From Dactylonectria macrodidyma (Eukaryota > Ascomycota > Sordariomycetes > Hypocreales > Nectriaceae), in the NCBI GenBank assembly GCA_020744425.1, contig JAGMUV010000054.1:104454-168453 (forward strand): DNA of 64,000 nt, in the 5' to 3' direction. The notes beneath the pieces were generated by a model, which did not search any database, had not been told where the DNA came from, and saw nothing but the letters and a program-made list of their open reading frames with translations. A program made the position numbers and the translations under genes. Position 1 is the stretch's first letter. Every line of letters begins with the position of its first letter. This document shows positions 10,231 to 21,248 of the stretch, piece by piece.

Positions 10231-11520
10231 CTAAGGCTGGCTTCGCCCAGGGGCATTCCCGTCAGCCAGGCTGTCGATACTGTTCCCCTTCCTCATCTCC
10301 TCCCTCCAAGTCTGCCTCTCCTGCGTCGTCACCCCGGGCCCCTTGTACACCCCTCCGTACGGGACCAGTCGCCCACCCCGCGCCATCCTTGGCCGCCTGC
10401 GTCGTCGGCGTCTTCTGGCCCTTACTGAATCTGCGATGGTACCATTTGTCGTACCCGAGGAGGTAGTACAGCCTGAAGCAGAGAAAAGCGAACTTGTCAT
10501 TCTCCAAATCCTCGGGGTAGTCGGCGCCGAGGTCCACGGCGGCAGCCAGGCCGGAGATGATGGCGACCCGTGGGCGTTGACCAGGGTCCACGAGCCCCCG
10601 AAGCACCCGTGGTTCTTGGCCTGGAGGAACGTTAGATCAGGTAGATTGCCGGGGACTTCCCCAAAGTCAAGGTTATTCGTAGCGCTAAAGAAGTAGGGCT
10701 CGTCAGGGGCTCTCTCCCTGTCTCGACCAATGCAGCGGCTGCAGATTTGCAAGCTATTTCGCTTCATATCGAACCAATGCTCCCGGCAGTGAATGCAACT
10801 ATGCATCTTGTCGTCGTTCAGGGCAGTATAGAACTCCCGCACAAGGGCCTGATCCTCCTCACTAAGGGCAGGCAAGTTAAGGTCCCCTGTAAAAGGTGGA
10901 TCAACGATCTGATCAAACTGTCGCTCTTGAGCATGTGCGCCTTGACGTGTATAGCGGCCGCGACGATGACTCTGTGGCAGTGATGAAGGAGTGGTAGGGA
11001 ACGATTCCTGTGGTATAGGCGTGCCTAGCACAACAGGAGCCGTTGGAAGAGTGCCTTGAGGAATTGGCGTTTGAGGAATCGGCGTGCCCAGAACTACTGT
11101 TGGCAGGCTAAGGGTAGGAGGGATAGGGGAAGGTCCCTCTACCGCGCTTGGGGTCGATGGCCCCAGCAGAGGTCAAGGCAGTCCCTGGAGTGCGGGCGCC
11201 AGGCCACGGAATAAGGCAGGTGTGGCAGGAGGTTGTAAGCCGTGCACAGACGCAGGCGTTGGCGCAGCCCGCCTTGGAGGCGTCAGGTTAGCTAGAGAAT
11301 CGGTCCTTTTCGTGGCTCGGCGTGGCGATAGCCTCAAGGCGATATTCCGCATGGCGGCAACGGCTCGGGATCCGGCTTCCCGTTCCCTTCGGCGTGCCCT
11401 GCAGCTAGCACACTCTCCTGTAAGCTTCGCAGGGTCCTTGACGCTTCGAAATTCGACTTCGGGCAGGTCTTTCTTGCAGGTACGGCAGTTCCGAACCGCC
11501 TGGTGTATATCGTCCTCCAT
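10231..11520 (-). pseudogene. Helitron N-terminal zinc-finger region, joined to an unrelated gene piece
   Basis: From 11520 the frame begins with a CRTC...C..C finger and runs through a Pro/Arg-rich linker with VLGTPIP repeats, crossing one in-frame TGA near 11175. It then encodes CIHC...CSRCIGRDRE and FFSATNNLDFGEVPGNLPDLT. The last part resembles the DUF6570-like region before the Rep/helicase part of fungal Helitron proteins. The frame then departs: after LTFLQ comes NHGCFGGSWTLVN, and in the next frame (10606-10262) DLGADYPEDLENDKFAF and LYYLLGYDKWYHRR, which read like a different gene. The Rep and helicase domains are missing. A similar N-terminus sits at 20442-21248. It is a broken, probably chimeric Helitron remnant. 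Confidence 0.6.
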
Positions 11521-12350
11521 CTGACCGTATATATATCCACCTCATACCCACCTAGACTGCTAGATATCACTCGGGCAGGGAGGCTTTGCGACGGCTTACG
11601 TCCAATACCATGATAGATCTCGATAGAGAGGTTGTCTTTGAGGTAGTTAGATCAGGTCTGAATGATCAGGGAGGAAACTGCACTGCTTCCCGGAGGCAGG
11701 GTAACCGGGGAATCTTGAGAGGTAGGCCAGCTGCGGAGGTAATATGTGAACCTAGATACCGTTAGCAACCTGATGGGTTTGATTTGATAGATTCGACGGA
11801 AAGGGAAGCAGCCGCCACGTAGGTTATTGTAAGGAGCAAGGGACACGGGGCTTATTCAGTCAGAATCGTGCTTAGAAACCCAACATGTTGATTGCATTGA
11901 AGAAAAGAAGAGCCTGAAAGCTCTTGGAGAGCTTGCCAAGCTAGTTACCTAGTCAACGCTCAGGGGTTTGTGGGCCTTCATTTTGGTGGCCGACCAATTC
12001 GTGCACGAGTTGAGCACAGGCCAGGCTAATTGGCCAATCAGAAGAGGTTTTATGGTCTTCTTTTTGACTGAGTAACAGGAGAGGCAAGCCGGTCGCGGCT
12101 TGCGCATAAAGCCTTGAGGAACCAGGTTGGCTATGGGTGTGGTTATTTGAAGTTTGCCATATTTGCAGTTTGCCATTTGCCAGGCAGTGTTGGAAACGGA
12201 GACGCAAAGGCCGAGTGCAAAAATGTTGGTTTTGGATTGAGTGATGTTGGCCATATGGATATAGGTTATGTGCTTGGGGAGACGGGCTGTCTCAGGGTAT
12301 CCGGCAGCCTCCTTGAGGTGGTGTAGGAAGTGAGGGTTTCATGAAACGCA
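11521..12350. other. no gene seen
   Basis: AT-richer non-coding sequence upstream of the Helitron N-terminal remnant; no ORF with recognisable features. It may include the 5' end of that Helitron, but no terminal motif could be assigned. Confidence 0.4.
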
Positions 12351-13025
12351 GTGCGAAGATTGAAAATGTCGTCATGCGATGGAGATGGAAACTTGCGTCT
12401 GCAGAATCGTGTATCCATCATGACCACTGCCCGGTTCGCTTCGAATTCTACTGTGGGGAGTCCCGGGAGCCCACGGGACGACGCTCATTCAGCCAGGCGC
12501 GATAGCGGGTACAATGATCGATTCGTGAAGGCGGTACGAACCGTTTTGAAAGAGCAAGAAGAGGCGTGCCGCAATGCCTCCAATGCGTTTTGGGACAACT
12601 GTGGCCTGTTGGCGGTGAACATCCTGCAGAGCCCTATATACTGGATTCACAAGGCGGACCCTTTCGTTGCGTGTGGGTCAGTCCGGTATGTGGAAAGGGG
12701 GAATGCGAAATCAGGGTACGGCAGGAGATGCAGGAGATAATGTCTGAAGTTGCTAGAGGATCCAAGGGCAACCTCTTGCGCTTGTGTGGAAGTCATGCTT
12801 TGCAAAGTATGTGGAAGGGTGGAAGGCATTAAGAGCTGTGAGCGATGCCGGGCCGTGGGTTACTGTGGGAAGGAGCATCAAAGGGTGGATTGGAAAATTC
12901 ACAAGAAAGATTTGCATGCCCAGGGATGGATAGTGTGGGAAGGAGCATATATGTGTACTTTGGAGAGAATGTCAAGGTCAGTTGTATGCAGCATGCTTAC
13001 AGCTGGTAGCCCTTATCACGGATGA
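12351..13025 (+). pseudogene. MYND-type zinc-finger gene fragment
   Basis: The plus-strand frame from about 12351 encodes VKAVRTVLKEQEEACRNAS and, after an in-frame TAA at 12738-12740, a clear MYND finger: CKVCGRV...CERCRAVGYCGKEHQ...HKKDLH (about 12798-12915). Both halves are in the same frame; an intron starting GTATGT near 12686 could remove the stop, but no acceptor kept the frame. MYND fingers are protein-protein interaction modules. The ORF ends at 13025 next to the antisense accessory-protein remnant. It lies inside the Helitron-like unit 1, so it may be a captured host gene fragment. Confidence 0.6.
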
Positions 13026-13468
13026 TAAAGAGCGGGAATGATGTATTGTGTGATGGCGCCAGTATCCGACTCTAGACCATCTCGCTGTTCAATCTCACAG
13101 GTCAGGACGTACGGGTGAATATGACCGTTCATGAAGAACCATTGCTCGGTCCACTCGGATGCAACGACTTGTTGATTGTAGATGGAGAGGTTGAGGCTGA
13201 AGAAGATGTAGCTGAGGGGTTGTCGGGGTCTGACCGAAGTTGCGCATACTCGGGAGTCAAAATCCAGGACGGGGCAGGTAGGAAGACCCTCGCCAATGCC
13301 TCTGCGTTGAGTCCCTTGATGCGATGCTGGTCCTGATGAGGCAAACCTGCACGGGCAGTCTGGCTGGATGAAAACCATCATGGACATATCACTTCCCGCG
13401 TTTGTCTGGCTCTCGGGGGGGATGCGCGGGTTCGAGGGGCCAATGGCGAGGGGAGCGAGAGTAGACAT
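13016..13468 (-). pseudogene. degenerate copy of the Helitron-associated OB-fold-like protein
   Basis: This minus-strand stretch is homologous to the intact gene at 23431-24954. Shared landmarks are GSDMSM, VFIQPD, (I)KGLNAEALARVFLP in the neighbouring frame (13129-13344), YIFFSLNLSIYNQQVV and SEWTEQWFF...HPYVL. At least two frame changes are needed to follow the alignment and the C-terminal half is missing. It lies just upstream of, and divergent from, helicase fragment H1, the same arrangement as in unit 3. Confidence 0.7.
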
Positions 13469-13993
13469 GATACGCTGGAGCAGTGGCTGTCGGAAACGAT
13501 CTAGGAATATCCGATACGAACATTGGAGGTGATAGGATGGTAGATGCCGCGGTAGGGAAGAGCAGAACAGGAAGTGAGTGAGGTGACGATGGCTTGGTCT
13601 CTATGGATATAGATGCAGGGGTAGTTCTCGCGGGCCGCAGTATCTGGGGTGCGGGGTTCGGCAGATCAGAGCCCAGACGGCGGTCGGGGAAAGCTTCAGG
13701 TTTCAAGTAGATGGAGAATGCGGGGTTTGGGTCATGAGCAAGGTCGATTTGGCGGCAGAGACGTCATCGAAAGTGATGTATGTCAAATGTCAGAAGTGAG
13801 ATGTGACTGTAGGGGATGGAGCAGTGTCTTCTTCTGTGAAGCAGGTGAATGAAGGCGAAGCGCCGACATGGAATCACTACTGATATCGGGGTAGCAACGG
13901 TTTCAGCCTGAGTGTGTCACCGACTTGAAGGATGGGAGTTGCGGCGCCACAAAGGGCACCGTCGGCAGTTGAGCAAGAGTCTGGGTTGTAGGC
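13469..13993. other. no gene seen between accessory and helicase remnants
   Basis: This would correspond to the shared promoter-like region between accessory gene and helicase in unit 3, but no obvious similarity to 24955-25550 was found by eye. Confidence 0.35.
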
Positions 13994-14818
13994 GTGGGCT
14001 CATGCCGCCGAATATGGAGGGTACGGTGTCCTTTCAGAGACTGCACCCAGCAAACGCTGCAGATCTTCATGTCAGAGCACAAGTGGAAAGACGGCCAGCC
14101 GACCGAGGAAGAAGCCATCATGATCCTCAACCAGGGAGACGACAGTTCGATACCGGTGCCGGCCACCTTCATGTTCGTACCAGGGATGCTGGTCGTCGTG
14201 AACTACAACACCCACCAGGGGCTGAAGCTGGTCAACGGTGCCAGTTACATGGCGGTGGAGGTCGTTCTTGACAAGGCGTACCCGGGCCATCGGATCTCGG
14301 CCGACATGACGGTCCACTTCGGGCCGGCCGCGGGGATAATTCTGGAGTCGGAAACGACAAGAGACTTCCACTTCGTCGGGATGCCGCAGGGCACGATCCT
14401 CCTGACGCCCATGAGCGTTAAGATACAATGCCAGCAGAAACGGCCGTGGCAAAAGAAAGATGTCAGCAGAAAGGGTCTGCCATGCACGGCAGCTTTTGCC
14501 TGCACAGACTACAAAGTGCAGGGCGGGACATTCGAGCGCGTAGCTCTGGAGCTGCGAGGGACGCGGACAACAAACGTCGACGGACGCGTCGTCCCCTCGC
14601 AGTGCGACCCGTACAGCCTGTACGTGCAGCTGTCGCGTTGCCGGACGCTGGACGGCATCATGCTCGTGTCCAAGGTGCGGGAGAGAGACCTGGTGGGAAA
14701 CAGGGTCCCCGAAGAAATGACTGCCGTACAGGCGAGACTGGAGGAACTGAGCGACAGGACGATTCAGGAGGCGTTGCGCTGGTTTGATGATTCTGAAGGG
14801 CCAAGACGGCTGCGTTAG
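13994..14818 (+). pseudogene. Pif1-like helicase C-terminus H1 (Helitron-like unit 1)
   Basis: The 274-aa ORF covers only the C-terminal half of a Pif1-type helicase. Motif V is seen as AFACTDYKVQGGTF and motif VI as YVQLSRCRTLDGIML; Walker A and B are absent. GLPCTAAFAC and DPYSLYVQLSRC are shared with H2 and H3. In an autonomous element the whole protein would unwind DNA for rolling-circle transposition. Here the 5' part is lost, so it is a remnant, although the remaining frame is fully open. Its 3' flank leads to the hairpin-like sequence at 15075-15092 and the unit boundary. Confidence 0.75.
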
Positions 14819-15091
14819 GTGACGTCATGATGAGAGAGGGGGATCAGGAAGCGCTGGCGGCGGGCGGCTGGGAACGCGCTTAACTAGGACAAGTCACAGG
14901 GGGAAGAATAAAGGCAGCAAACGCGCTTACTAACTTAGGACAAGACAGACACAGGGAGAAAGAAGAAAGTACTGACGACCAATCATGACGGACTTTGAAA
15001 CATCCTGGTAATTTTTGGGCCACCAATGGGAAGCGGGAGAAATTTTGCGGGGTGAAGTTTGCCGCGCAAAAAAGGCCTTTCGTTCCTCAAG

Positions 15092-15537
15092 GCACAGGGG
15101 AAGGCGCACGTCCGCCGGGGGAAGTTGGAAGTTGGAAGCTGGGCGTGGTGGGCAAGTTGGCGGCTCCCTTGCGCTGAGTAGCCTTTCGGTACGAAGCTTG
15201 CAACCAGAGCTTGTTTTACTAGTGGGTTGCTGCACGTGTTGAGAAGAGGGCGCGGTTTTAAGTGGTCAGCTCTAGGTAGGTGGATGAAGAGACTTAGCCA
15301 ATAGGGCGCGTGTGTGTGTGTTACCTTTGTTTTGCGTAGCCAATAAGACCTATGCAGCAGACGTTGCGGAGCAGGCACCATTTTGAGTGGCACGATTTGA
15401 AGAGTTTAATGCGGAACTAAGAGGCCTAGCCAATAGGGTGAGGGGGAATAATTGAGACAGGGATCAGGGGACTGAGACTAGCAGAGATCACAATACCAAA
15501 GAGGGAAAATTGTCAATTTGAGTAGTTATAAGAAGCT
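15092..15537. repeat. leader/spacer copy A of the Helitron-like array
   Basis: This ~445-bp block begins CACAGGGGAAGGCGCACGTC and is repeated at 18642-18985, continuing at 23165-23276 on the far side of pB-3. It carries GCCTTTCGGTACGAAGC (15181), close to the inverse of the terminal hairpin, and three AGCCAATA motifs (near 15296, 15337 and 15428) that look like CCAAT boxes. It marks the 5' part of each unit. The third CCAAT box is the site where pB-3 inserted in copy B. Confidence 0.8.
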
Positions 15538-15960
15538 GAAGTTGAGGTAGAAGTTGAGGTAGAAGTTGATGAAGACATGATATATTGAACTAGCAAATAT
15601 TTCAATAAAAAATGGGAGAGCAGTTAAGATTACGACTTTGTGAGAGAGAGAGAGAGGGAGAGCAATTGTAAGATAAGCCTGCAAGGTTGGCAGGCAAATG
15701 TACAGAACAAAGAAGAGACACATCTGATATTTACGATACATTAAATGATATCGTATATACAATGCGAAGATTGATACCACTTGGTAAAGATGCTGTATTT
15801 CATTGCGCAGAGAGGATGTGGCATCGCCGATCTCCATCCAACATTTTCAGCCAAGAGCTACTATCCCTGCCGATGTGGATACTCGCACAATTGAATTGAT
15901 CAATTAAGATAGTTAGATGGTGAACAGATTTGCTTTTTCCATGAGTACAAAGGATTGGCC
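15535..15960. repeat. direct repeat of 24905-25345 (accessory-gene start region)
   Basis: About 430 bp are shared with 24905-25345, including the first codons of the accessory gene (MSSSTSTS...), a GA-rich purine tract and sequence up to a TTGCTTTTTCCATGAGTACA block. In unit 2 the rest of the accessory gene has been deleted, leaving the leader joined directly to codon ~16. Confidence 0.8.
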
Positions 15961-16309
15961 AAAACGTTAGCACATGGGAAAGCAAGAAGCATCTTACTCT
16001 TTACTTTATTTAGGTTCAGCTAAGAATAGGAAGAGGAAAAGGGGAAAGGGGGGATGATTAATGGTGCCCTGCCACCTACGTCACAGTTAAAATGCATATC
16101 CACGCTCTTAATATTCTTCCTAGCCAGTCCCACGACTTATCTGCCCGGCAGCCCCGGGTCGTCTCTTCGCTCAGTTGCTCTAGCCTCTGCTGGACCTGGG
16201 GTTCCCCCTTAGCCCTCCCCTATTGCCGACAGTCTGACATGTACCAACTTGTTAAGCCGACCGGCTTCTTGCTGGAAGTCGTCCTTCACTCCCTAATCGG
16301 ATGCGTAGT

Positions 16310-17340
16310 CGTCGTTATCGGGATGCATCATGCTACTAACAATAGACTTGGCCTCTTCGCAGTCTTCGGTCTTGTAGAATTTCAGCCCAAAGCTGGACAT
16401 GAATGTTAGCGAGTCACCTTAATGCTTCTTGATGAACTTGAGTTCGTCGGCGTCAAAATACTAGTCAGCTAGCTGCCCCTCTGGGCGGCCATCGTTAGGG
16501 TAGTCCCGACCGATATCGCTGTCGTCGCTGTCGTCGCTGTCCTCACTGTCGGCCAGGATGGCCCGGAGGATACTACGACCCTCTTCGCGATCCTCTTCCT
16601 TGTTGATGTTGAGACCGTCGCTCGCTAGAAACCTGAATTCACTGCCCCAGTGTTTCTTGAGCCACTGCATTTCCTCGGTCGAAAGTGTTGGAAATCACAA
16701 GTGTGAGGCGACCAAGTCGGTGGCAAGGTGTGGAAGAAGGAGGAACATTCTACAAGAGATCATACCTGTACATAAACAGTGGTTCCCCTACTGTACATTC
16801 AGGATGAATTAAGCAACTTGAATCTTCTCATTTCAACAGAAAGTGGGCCTACCTCCGCCGGCTGCAGGTCTTGGCCGGCACGCGATGCCTCCCATTTCTC
16901 CCGCTCACTGTCGGCCCATCGCACGTTCATCCAGTACATTGCCGACGGATCAAAGGGCATAGGGCCAACCCGAGGCCCAACCGGTGGACTGCTGAACCTC
17001 ACCTGGAAGAATTTGCCGTGGGGGTCAAAGTAGGCAACGGTCCGACCCTGTTTATCGATGATGGTGCCTTTTGTGTTTTGCACACTAGATCCCGTATGGA
17101 TATCGTATTCGTCTAGAATCGGACTTCCAATGACATTACAGATGCCTGTGGGGATGTGAAGGACGTTGCGCAGTCATAGGATGCCACGGGATCGCGGACC
17201 AGTCGCCCTCGGACTTCGTTTGACCGGAAGTCCGACCGTGCCAATCCCCACAACCGGGCGTTTGAATCCCCCCAATCAAGTGGCCGACCGTGGAGTTGAG
17301 AGGTGTGTAGTCGGCGCCAAACCACGACCGATCCTTGGCG
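16310..17340 (-). pseudogene. degenerate host-type gene in unit 2, possibly retropepsin-like
   Basis: Several minus-strand segments line up in order. Near 17340-17150 is AAKDRSWFGADYTPLNSTVG; near 17140-16799 is NVIGSPILDEYDIHTG followed by GTIIDKQGRTVAYFDPHGKF and MNVRWADSEREKWEAS; at 16670-16461 is WLKKHWGSEFRFLASDGLNI with DREEGRSIL and an Asp/Ser run; then FIKKH...FGLKFYKTEDCEEAKSIV with stops down to about 16310. The NVIGSPILDE segment recalls aspartic-protease-like domains of fungal retropepsin-like genes, but this is tentative. Repeated W/F-x-KKHxG...GL..Y..ED..E modules at the C-terminus are clear. Frameshifts and stops mark it as broken. Its place between two Helitron-like parts suggests gene capture. 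Confidence 0.45.
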
Positions 17341-17394
17341 GCACTAAAAATCGATTAGACGTCAACTAAAGCTGCACTTCGACTTCCGCTTGGC

Positions 17395-17829
17395 ACTACT
17401 CCAACGGGTGCCCAAATACCAATCGAAAAGAAGACGAGGGTCAAGAAGAGGCCTTGGCAGAGGCATAATGTGAGCCGCCGAGGACTTCCCTGCACTGCGG
17501 CATTCGCATGCACCGATTACAAAATCCAAGGCGAAACACTCCTCCAGATTGCGCTGGAGCTGCGAGGAACCGGGACAAAGCTGAACACCAAGACTGGACA
17601 ACTCGAGCCACGAAAGTGCGATCCATATAGCCTGTATGTGCAGCTATCGCGGTGCAAATCGCTGGATGGTATTATATTGCTGTCAAAGGCGCGTGTGGAG
17701 GATATAGTCAAGAATAAAATACCACAGGAAATGTTTGATGGCGAGGCTAGGCTGGAGCAATTGTGCGGGGGAACATTAAATGAGGCCCGGTTATCATTAT
17801 TGCACCCATCCGCACAATACGAGCAATAA
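17395..17829 (+). pseudogene. Pif1-like helicase C-terminus H2
   Basis: Shorter than H1 and H3: the homology starts at about 17395 (CTACTCCAACGGGTGC) and runs to the stop at 17829. It has GLPCTAAFACTDYKIQG, ALELRGTGTKLN, YVQLSRCKSLDGIILL and the C-terminal NKIPQEMFDGEARLEQLC. Identity to H3 is high, in both DNA and protein. Only motifs V and VI remain. The 5' breakpoint lies next to the captured fragment in the same unit. Confidence 0.75.
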
Positions 17830-18358
17830 TATAGTTTATAATTTAGATAGCAAATCCAAGGAACAGTCAGGTATGTATTGATAGATGATGAGTGTTTTGT
17901 TCCGATTCCATTGCCCCCGGCCGTTCTGGCTCTTTTACGCAGGGGGACGATGATGTCCCCCGCCCGGTTCGCGTTCGATGACGATGATGACGTCTGAAGC
18001 GGGGTTCTCAGCACCAGACATCCACCAAAGACCCAACATGCCCGCCAAGTGGCTACCGGGTATTCCAAAAGGTATAAAGGAGATCAATAATGAGATTTCG
18101 AGAAAAATTAATCCGCTGTTTCCTATATATATATTATATATTAAAAATCCGATCTAATATAATAGATTTCACCTAACTCGAGCAGAAGCAGGAATCTCAC
18201 AAAATGCAAACGACAAGAGCAACGACATTTTATTATAAATCAAAAGCTCACATGAATCCCACGTGATTCTTAACAGAAAAATCCCAGCCAATGAAGACTT
18301 CTCTACACTTGATCTCGGGGGGGGGGGCGGGTGAATTCGAAGCTCATCCACATGTGCC

Positions 18359-18533
18359 AAAAGAGAGTGGGAGGATTTGTGTCAAAAGAGAGTGGGAGGA
18401 TTTGTGTCAAAAGAGAGTGGGAGGATTTGTGTCAAATGAGAGTGGGAGGATTTGTGTCAAATGAGAGTGGGAGGATTTGTGTCAAATGAGAGTGGGAGGA
18501 TTTGGGGCAAATGAGAGTGGGAGGATTAGGACC
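18359..18533. repeat. 25-bp minisatellite, about 7 units
   Basis: The unit AAAAGAGAGTGGGAGGATTTGTGTC is repeated seven times: three with AAAAG, then four with AAATG, the last two with changed ends. It lies in the 3' tail of unit 2, where unit 3 has only one unit-like stretch (near 26408-26440). Confidence 0.85.
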
Positions 18534-18624
18534 AATTAGGAGGTGCGGTTGCGCATGGCTTAATCGGGTAATTTTGCAAGGGGGGGCCAAATTTTGGGGG
18601 TGGAAATCCCAGAGCTTAAGAAGA

Positions 18625-18641
18625 CCTTTCGTACCGAAAGG
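18625..18641. other. terminal palindrome of Helitron-like unit 2
   Basis: CCTTTCGTACCGAAAGG is a near-perfect palindrome able to form a hairpin. The same sequence ends unit 3 at 26563-26579, and a mutated form (CCTTTCGTTCCTCAAGG) ends unit 1 at 15076-15092. In all three cases GGCA closes the unit; units 1 and 2 continue with CAGG, unit 3 with TAGCC. A hairpin close to the 3' end is typical of Helitrons, although the usual CTRR end is not seen. Confidence 0.7.
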
Positions 18642-19829
18642 CACAGGAGAAGGCGCACGTCCGCTGGGGGAAGTTGGAAGTTGGAAGCTGGGCGTGGTGG
18701 GCAAGTTGGCGGCTCCCTTGCGCTGAGTAGCCTTTCGGTACGAAGCTTGCAACCAGAGCTTGTTTTACTAGTGGGTTGCTGTACGTGTTGAGAAGAGGGC
18801 GCGGTTTTAAGTGGTCAGCTCTAGGCAGGTGAATGAAGAGACTTAGCCAATAGGGCGCGTGTGTGTGTGTGTTACCTTTGTTTTGCGTAACCAATAAGAC
18901 CTATGCAGCAGGCGTTGCGGAGCAGGCACCATTTTGAGTGGCACGATTTGAAGAGTTTAATGCGGAACTAAGAGACCTAGCCTATCCCATCGGCTGTCAT
19001 AAACCTCCATTCCGTACCCCGCCCCACATCACCCCTGTCATCGTGACGGTACGTGCGGGGAACCCAAAAACCCCTCTCAGACCCTTCACAGCTAAAATCT
19101 CACATAATTCATTTTGCTCATTGCAATGCCCTCCCGAAAGATACCTCCTAAGATACCGGCAGTCAATATCTATGATGACAATAGTTTCATAACAGAAGAA
19201 AACAGCAGCCGCGAGCAAGCGGCTGATAATACATGCCGGCCTGAGTTTCCCCCAGCTGAAGACCGCGGCTTCAACTTTCAACCTTTCAACGTGCCGCCTC
19301 GCGACCTTAAGGTCAACCCACTGCCCGAGGAGCCACTACAGCTCTTCCAGCTCTTTGTGCCTGTTTCCCTTGTCAAAAGCTGGGTTGAATACACCAACAA
19401 CTGGGTCGCCAGCTTGCATGAGAGCGGCGTCATTGACAGCCAAAACCACAAACTGAAAGATGGCTCAAGGCTGCAAAAGTGGACGAGGCTCAAGGTCTCC
19501 GATGTATACATCTGGCTTGGAATCCTGATTTATATTGGACTCTACAAGGAAACTAGGATCGAGGACCATTGGAAAACCTCTTCGCTTGGGGACCAGCGTC
19601 CTACCTACTCCATCATCAAGTTTATGACCTAAAATACTACGTCACCCCATGCACATTGGAGCGGCGATGGGGTGCATGGGGTAGCCTCAGCCGAAGGCTG
19701 TGTGTCCGCGGGCCGGGAAGCTATTACTACTACTGCATTATCTACGTACTGATCCACTGCCATGGCCATTCTTGGTATTATGTGACATGTACGGATTCCG
19801 TGTGAGCACCTGTCGTTTCCTAAGCTCCT

Positions 19830-20400
19830 GATCCCTCATCTTCATCTTCATGCCATCCGGGGAGGCCCGTAGACCAGGTGATCACGATCAAATGGTGCAT
19901 CCAACATCAGACCCTCGAGCGTTTTCACGCGAGAGACAGCCACGTAGCTTAAACCAGTCTGAAAGTCCCGGCAGGACAGATCTGTAACTATCATGTCTTC
20001 GGTGATGCTTTGTGACTTGTGCACGGTAATGGCGTAGCATACGATCAGGGGAAACTGGGTGCGAGCGCAGAGAGCGGCTCCGATGAGGAAGTCCTCTCAA
20101 CTGAGAGAATCGGGACAATCTTCTTGCCATCGGGGGCGGTCAGGAACACCGGTCCGTTGTATTTGTCAAACTCCATCATGAAAACACAGGGAGGGTCTTG
20201 GATGGGGTCAGCCCCGGGCGCCCAGCCGATGTCGTAAACAGTACCGGTACCGCGAGCGCGGTTGCAGAGGCCAACTAGCTGCCAAAGGTTGGATGTCAGC
20301 ATCAGACGGGCGCCAATGCATATGAGAATCTGCTTTGCAAGGTTGCCCGCCTTATCATCGGGGGAGCAGCCGCACCAGGGCCGACGTTCTTAACCTTGAT
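19830..20400 (-). pseudogene. Pif1/Helitron helicase C-terminal fragment (type distinct from H1-H3)
   Basis: Minus-strand frames read LTSNLWQLVGLCNRARG, DIGWAPGADPIQDPPCVFMMEF, FLTAPDGKKIVPI, then in the next frame CYAITVHKSQSITEDMIV and GLSYVAVSRVKTLEGLML. These are the late motifs of a canonical fungal Helitron helicase (HKSQ and YVAVSR correspond to motifs V and VI). A frameshift separates the two parts near 20045-20110. N-terminal helicase motifs are missing. Confidence 0.72.
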
Positions 20401-20441
20401 CTGGACAACTGGCCGGCCGAGGCGATCGGCTAATCCAGTGG

Positions 20442-21248
20442 TTAGCCTGCACAACGACGACGATCACGGCCAGGGATACCTTCTCCAGGCTTATCAGGAA
20501 CTGCAGAGACGCCCAGTTGAGATATCGAGGGAGTCAGGGAGACAGTCTCCCCCGCACGGCGCCGTGAACGATGGTCGCGCTGTATAGCCACCTGCCTTGT
20601 CTTCGCCTCAGCCTTGGAGGCATCATCTTGTGAGTCTTTCCCGCCCTTATGGAACCTAGAAGCCAAGTAAGAGTACTCAGCATCAGTTGTGCTGCTTGGG
20701 ACAGTAGATGGATCAGAATGTGACGCGATTTGATCGGTCGTTGGCTGTACGGTCGGTGAGGGAGCAAGAGTCTGGAAGTTGCGCAAGCTTTGTTGGGTTG
20801 GTGGGATTGGAGTCCCCAGTACCACCTGCGGCTGGCTAATTGGCTCTCCGAATAAACTCCTAGCTGTATGAAGTTGCCGTAGCTTCTCTGGCGATGTAGG
20901 CTGGGTTCCGGATCTCTCGTTGGGAGGCGATAGGCCAGCATCTCCGTCGGTTCTCTTCGTGGCAGGTCTGCCAGGTGAGGATGGACGAAGTGCAATTTTC
21001 CGCTGCGTCTGGAGCACGACTTTGGATCTAGAATGCTTCATTTGATGAGGGTTAAGAGACTTATAGACGAGGAAGGCAGAGCTTACATGAGAAACGCGCT
21101 GGTTACGGCAGTCTATGCATTGCTTAGTTTGCCCAGCAGACTGCCTCTTTGCTGTGAAGGCACTCTCCGGTCTCTCCTCCCCACAACGAGCACAAACAAC
21201 GAAGAGTAAATCATTAGAGAGCTCTTCGGGGTTGAGACCGAAATCCAT
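20442..21248 (-). pseudogene. Helitron N-terminal zinc-finger region (copy 2)
   Basis: 268-aa ORF starting MDFGLNPEEL with a CARCGEERPESAF...CIDCRNQR finger, a basic Pro/Ser-rich linker, RPATKRTDG and VLGTPIPPTQQ. The layout and motifs match the remnant at 10231-11520. It continues toward the helicase fragment at 19830-20400 with the middle of the protein deleted. Confidence 0.6.

Larger units (their letters stand above)
15092..18641 (+). mobile_element. Helitron-like unit 2 with captured gene fragment
   Basis: Order: leader (15092-15537), the first codons and upstream region of the accessory gene (15537-15960, minus), a minus-strand host-type fragment (16310-17340), helicase C-terminus H2 (17395-17829), an AT-rich tail, a 25-bp minisatellite and the palindrome at 18625-18641. 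It starts directly after unit 1 and is followed directly by unit 3 in the same orientation. The helicase is 5'-truncated, so the unit is non-autonomous. Confidence 0.65.
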
